Assembly (NCBI RefSeq): GCF_042242105.1
Contig: NC_092020.1
Coordinates: 2,345,001 to 2,409,000 of the forward strand
Source of the DNA: Pempheris klunzingeri
Taxonomy: Eukaryota > Chordata > Actinopteri > Acropomatiformes > Pempheridae
Direction of reading: 5' to 3'
Length of the DNA stretch: 64,000 bases
Shown piece after piece: positions 61,901 to 64,000 of the stretch. Under the pieces are notes generated by a model, which saw only the letters and a program-made list of their open reading frames with translations, had not been told where the DNA came from and did not search any database. A program made the position numbers and the translations under genes. Each line of letters opens with the position of its first letter. Position 1 is the stretch's first letter.

Positions 61901-64000
61901 ATTAACCACCTGAAGTTGCTACACCAGCATGTATGTTTGGCAGCAGGGATCCTCGGGGCTCTTCCTTTACACGGGAGGTGATAATGGAGAGGACGAGAGC
62001 AGTTCCAATAGTAAAACGTCGTCTCATTATTCTCATTTCTAGTAAATGAAGAAGGCCTAATGGTGAAATTAAAGCGGCCGTCCTTTCACTGGGGACGTCT
62101 TAAAGCCTCCTCGGTTGTCCCTGGGGAGCCACAGTTGGGGAACCGTGGCCCCAAGCAATCCATAATTAATTCAGCTCTATTTCTGAGGCTTTAGTGTGAA
62201 GTGTGTCTGTTTCTTTGTCCACCTGTTCAAGACATTACAACACCTTGTAAGAACTACAGTACATTCATGCAAACCACACAGGCTTTAGAAATGATTGTAC
62301 TTTCTACAGGGCTGTAATTCCTTTAATCATTTTCTAATAAGCTTCCTGAAAAAAAAAGTAATTTGGTGCTAATTATAAGGAGCGTCCTTGAAAGAACTCC
62401 ATTTTAACCTGCGTTCATTCATTATTCATTTATTCCTTATATGTGAAGTTGCCTGTTAGAAAAAAAAAAAAGTCAAACAAACTCAGTACAAAAATCCAGT
62501 TTACCTGCTGACTCTTTTGATTAGTCTGCAATTGAGCTGCAAGTGTACCAGCTGAACGCTGCCTCCATTCTCCTCATCATCAGTATTATAAAGTTATTAA
62601 TGGGAAAATACCCGGGGAGACGTCACGTACCCATAAAGCATTACTAAAATGACCAAAGCTTTGTTTCTGCTCTCTAGACTCAGTTTCATAAATATATAAA
62701 CAAGCAAAATTGTAATATTCACAAAGGCAATGTGGCTTTTGACGGGAATGTCTATTTTAGCATATAGTGTAACTTATAAATGCTATGATTTCAAATATAT
62801 TGTCCAAATGCTGATTTGATTGTTTTCTCTAATTCTCTAATAACAGTAGAGTTGAACCCTAATGACACACTGAGTGGGATTTCCTTCCTTAATGGTCTAT
62901 ACAGTGAGCCTCCGATGTGCCTCGTGTCTCTCTTGTGTTTTAATTAAAGACTCCATAATTCCTCAACGTTTCCATTGTCGTTCACCAGGAACAGGGAACC
63001 TCTTGATGTTGGCAGCCGTCTACTCTGTAATTATCCTCACACACACCCGGAGCTACGGAGGTGCTTCTACTGAGCAAAGAGAGAAATCTTAATGTCGGGG
63101 TTTCAGACGCAAATTAGGACAATTAGCGGCCTCATTAATTTGGGTAAAGGGAAGTAATATTCTAGTTAACGCAACGGTTCATTAAGTCAGTGCTATCTGC
63201 GGTGGAGGGCTAATTGATGAACTTTGAGGGAAGGACAATGAGAAGAGGAGAGGGCTTCGTGCACCGAGAGGACTGTGCTGAGTTTGCGGAACTCAAACGA
63301 CCAAAGATGCTTCAGACGACTTTAGTTAAGCGCTTTTGTAACATATCGCGAGAGTAGCGGCACAACCGATGGGACGCGGAAGGAAATATCGCGATACCTG
63401 AGCCGAAGTCTCCTCGGGATGCCTTTGTTTGTGACAGTGTGGTCAGGATGACGGACTAAACAAAGCAGGTCTTAAAAGTCAGTGGACCTGCACCACAGGT
63501 GTGTCCACATTCCTGCGTGACAATAACACACGTTTCAGGCATGTTAATTAAGCATGCTATTAAAAATACAGGCAGTGACTCTTATTACATACATCTAAAC
63601 ATTTATTCTCGTTTAAATGCTCCTTTAAATTGGCAGAAATCTTCTTGCTCAGGTTTTATATATTTTACAAACACTCCACAGACAACAAGTTACAACAATG
63701 GTCTTTTTTTTCCTTATTTATCCTGATTAAGAGGTTGAATGTAATTAAATTCTATTAATTGAAATACTGTACTTATTAAGTAGTACCCACAATATTGAGG
63801 TACTTGTAATTTCATACACCTCTAAGCTTCTACCATACTGCATTTCAGAGGCAAATATCGGAGGGTACTCCACTGCAATTATATGATGGCTATAGGTACT
63901 ATTTATTTTTATTAACAAAATATATAAAGAGCTAGTAAAATATAATAATGTGCTACAGATGAAACTGCCGTATGGTAGAAAAACTAGTAAAACTTTAAAT
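58960..64000. other. Non-coding flank upstream of the atoh1-type gene
   Basis: No credible exon on either strand over 5 kb. Contents: E-boxes such as ATCAGCTGTT near 59867, a CT/GT simple tract near 60110-60145, a dispersed repeat at about 60600-60785, a homeodomain-motif-rich block near 62930-63240, and a CpG-bearing patch with TATCGCGA palindromic strings near 63340-63400. Upstream or distal enhancers of a developmental regulator are expected in such a desert, but this is inference. Confidence 0.5.
60600..60785 (+). repeat. Dispersed teleost repeat fragment
   Basis: TTGCTCAAGGGCACCCCGGC, GCAGTGCCCAGTGGGTGAACT and CTTGAACCGGTCACCCT, in that order, match a very common fish repeat as I remember it (TTGCTCAAGGGCAC...GAACCGGCGACCCT). 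The GAACCGG end recalls a tRNA B-box, so a SINE origin is possible. The edges are approximate. Confidence 0.65.

Overview
The window is nuclear genomic DNA from a teleost fish, probably a percomorph. The evidence is vertebrate gene families split by GT-AG introns, short introns, long CA/GT and TATC microsatellites, and several dispersed repeats typical of ray-finned fish. I see no bacterial, phage, CRISPR or retroviral element.

Layout, left to right. 1-9759 is non-coding, with microsatellites and a degenerate repeat. 9760-14590 (minus) is a RING/coiled-coil/PRY-SPRY TRIM-type gene with no visible B-box. 18220-22408 (plus) is a neuropeptide Y receptor of the Y2/Y7 group, best read as npy7r. 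25211-27952 (plus) is prelid1, and 30338-34219 (minus) is mxd3, converging on it. 35548-45026 (plus) is fam193b, 47004-52411 (plus) is ddx41 and 53007-56947 (plus) is dok3, all in tandem. 58113-58850 (minus) is an intronless atoh1-type proneural gene. 58851-64000 is non-coding and likely holds atoh1 regulatory DNA.

The block prelid1-mxd3 / fam193b-ddx41-dok3 matches gene content, order and orientation at human 5q35.3, where PRELID1 and MXD3 also converge and FAM193B, DDX41 and DOK3 also lie head to tail. The two flanking developmental and neuroendocrine genes, npy7r and the atoh1 paralogue, are absent from human 5q35.3. Their relatives NPY2R and ATOH1 lie on human chromosome 4, so the window may preserve an old chromosome 4/5 ohnologue block.

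The genes do not form a single pathway. They cover mitochondrial phospholipid transfer (prelid1), MAX-network repression (mxd3), an RNA helicase and nucleic-acid sensor (ddx41), immune-receptor adaptor signalling (dok3), a poorly characterised nuclear protein (fam193b), a ubiquitin ligase (TRIM type), an NPY/PYY receptor and a neuronal/hair-cell fate factor (atoh1 type). I found no evidence of an undescribed multigene system. The most unusual details are a 60-bp coding duplication in fam193b, the B-box-less TRIM with a 14-bp micro-exon, a perfect 15-bp-stem hairpin in a fam193b intron, and a tidy hAT-like insertion with an intact 8-bp target duplication in mxd3.
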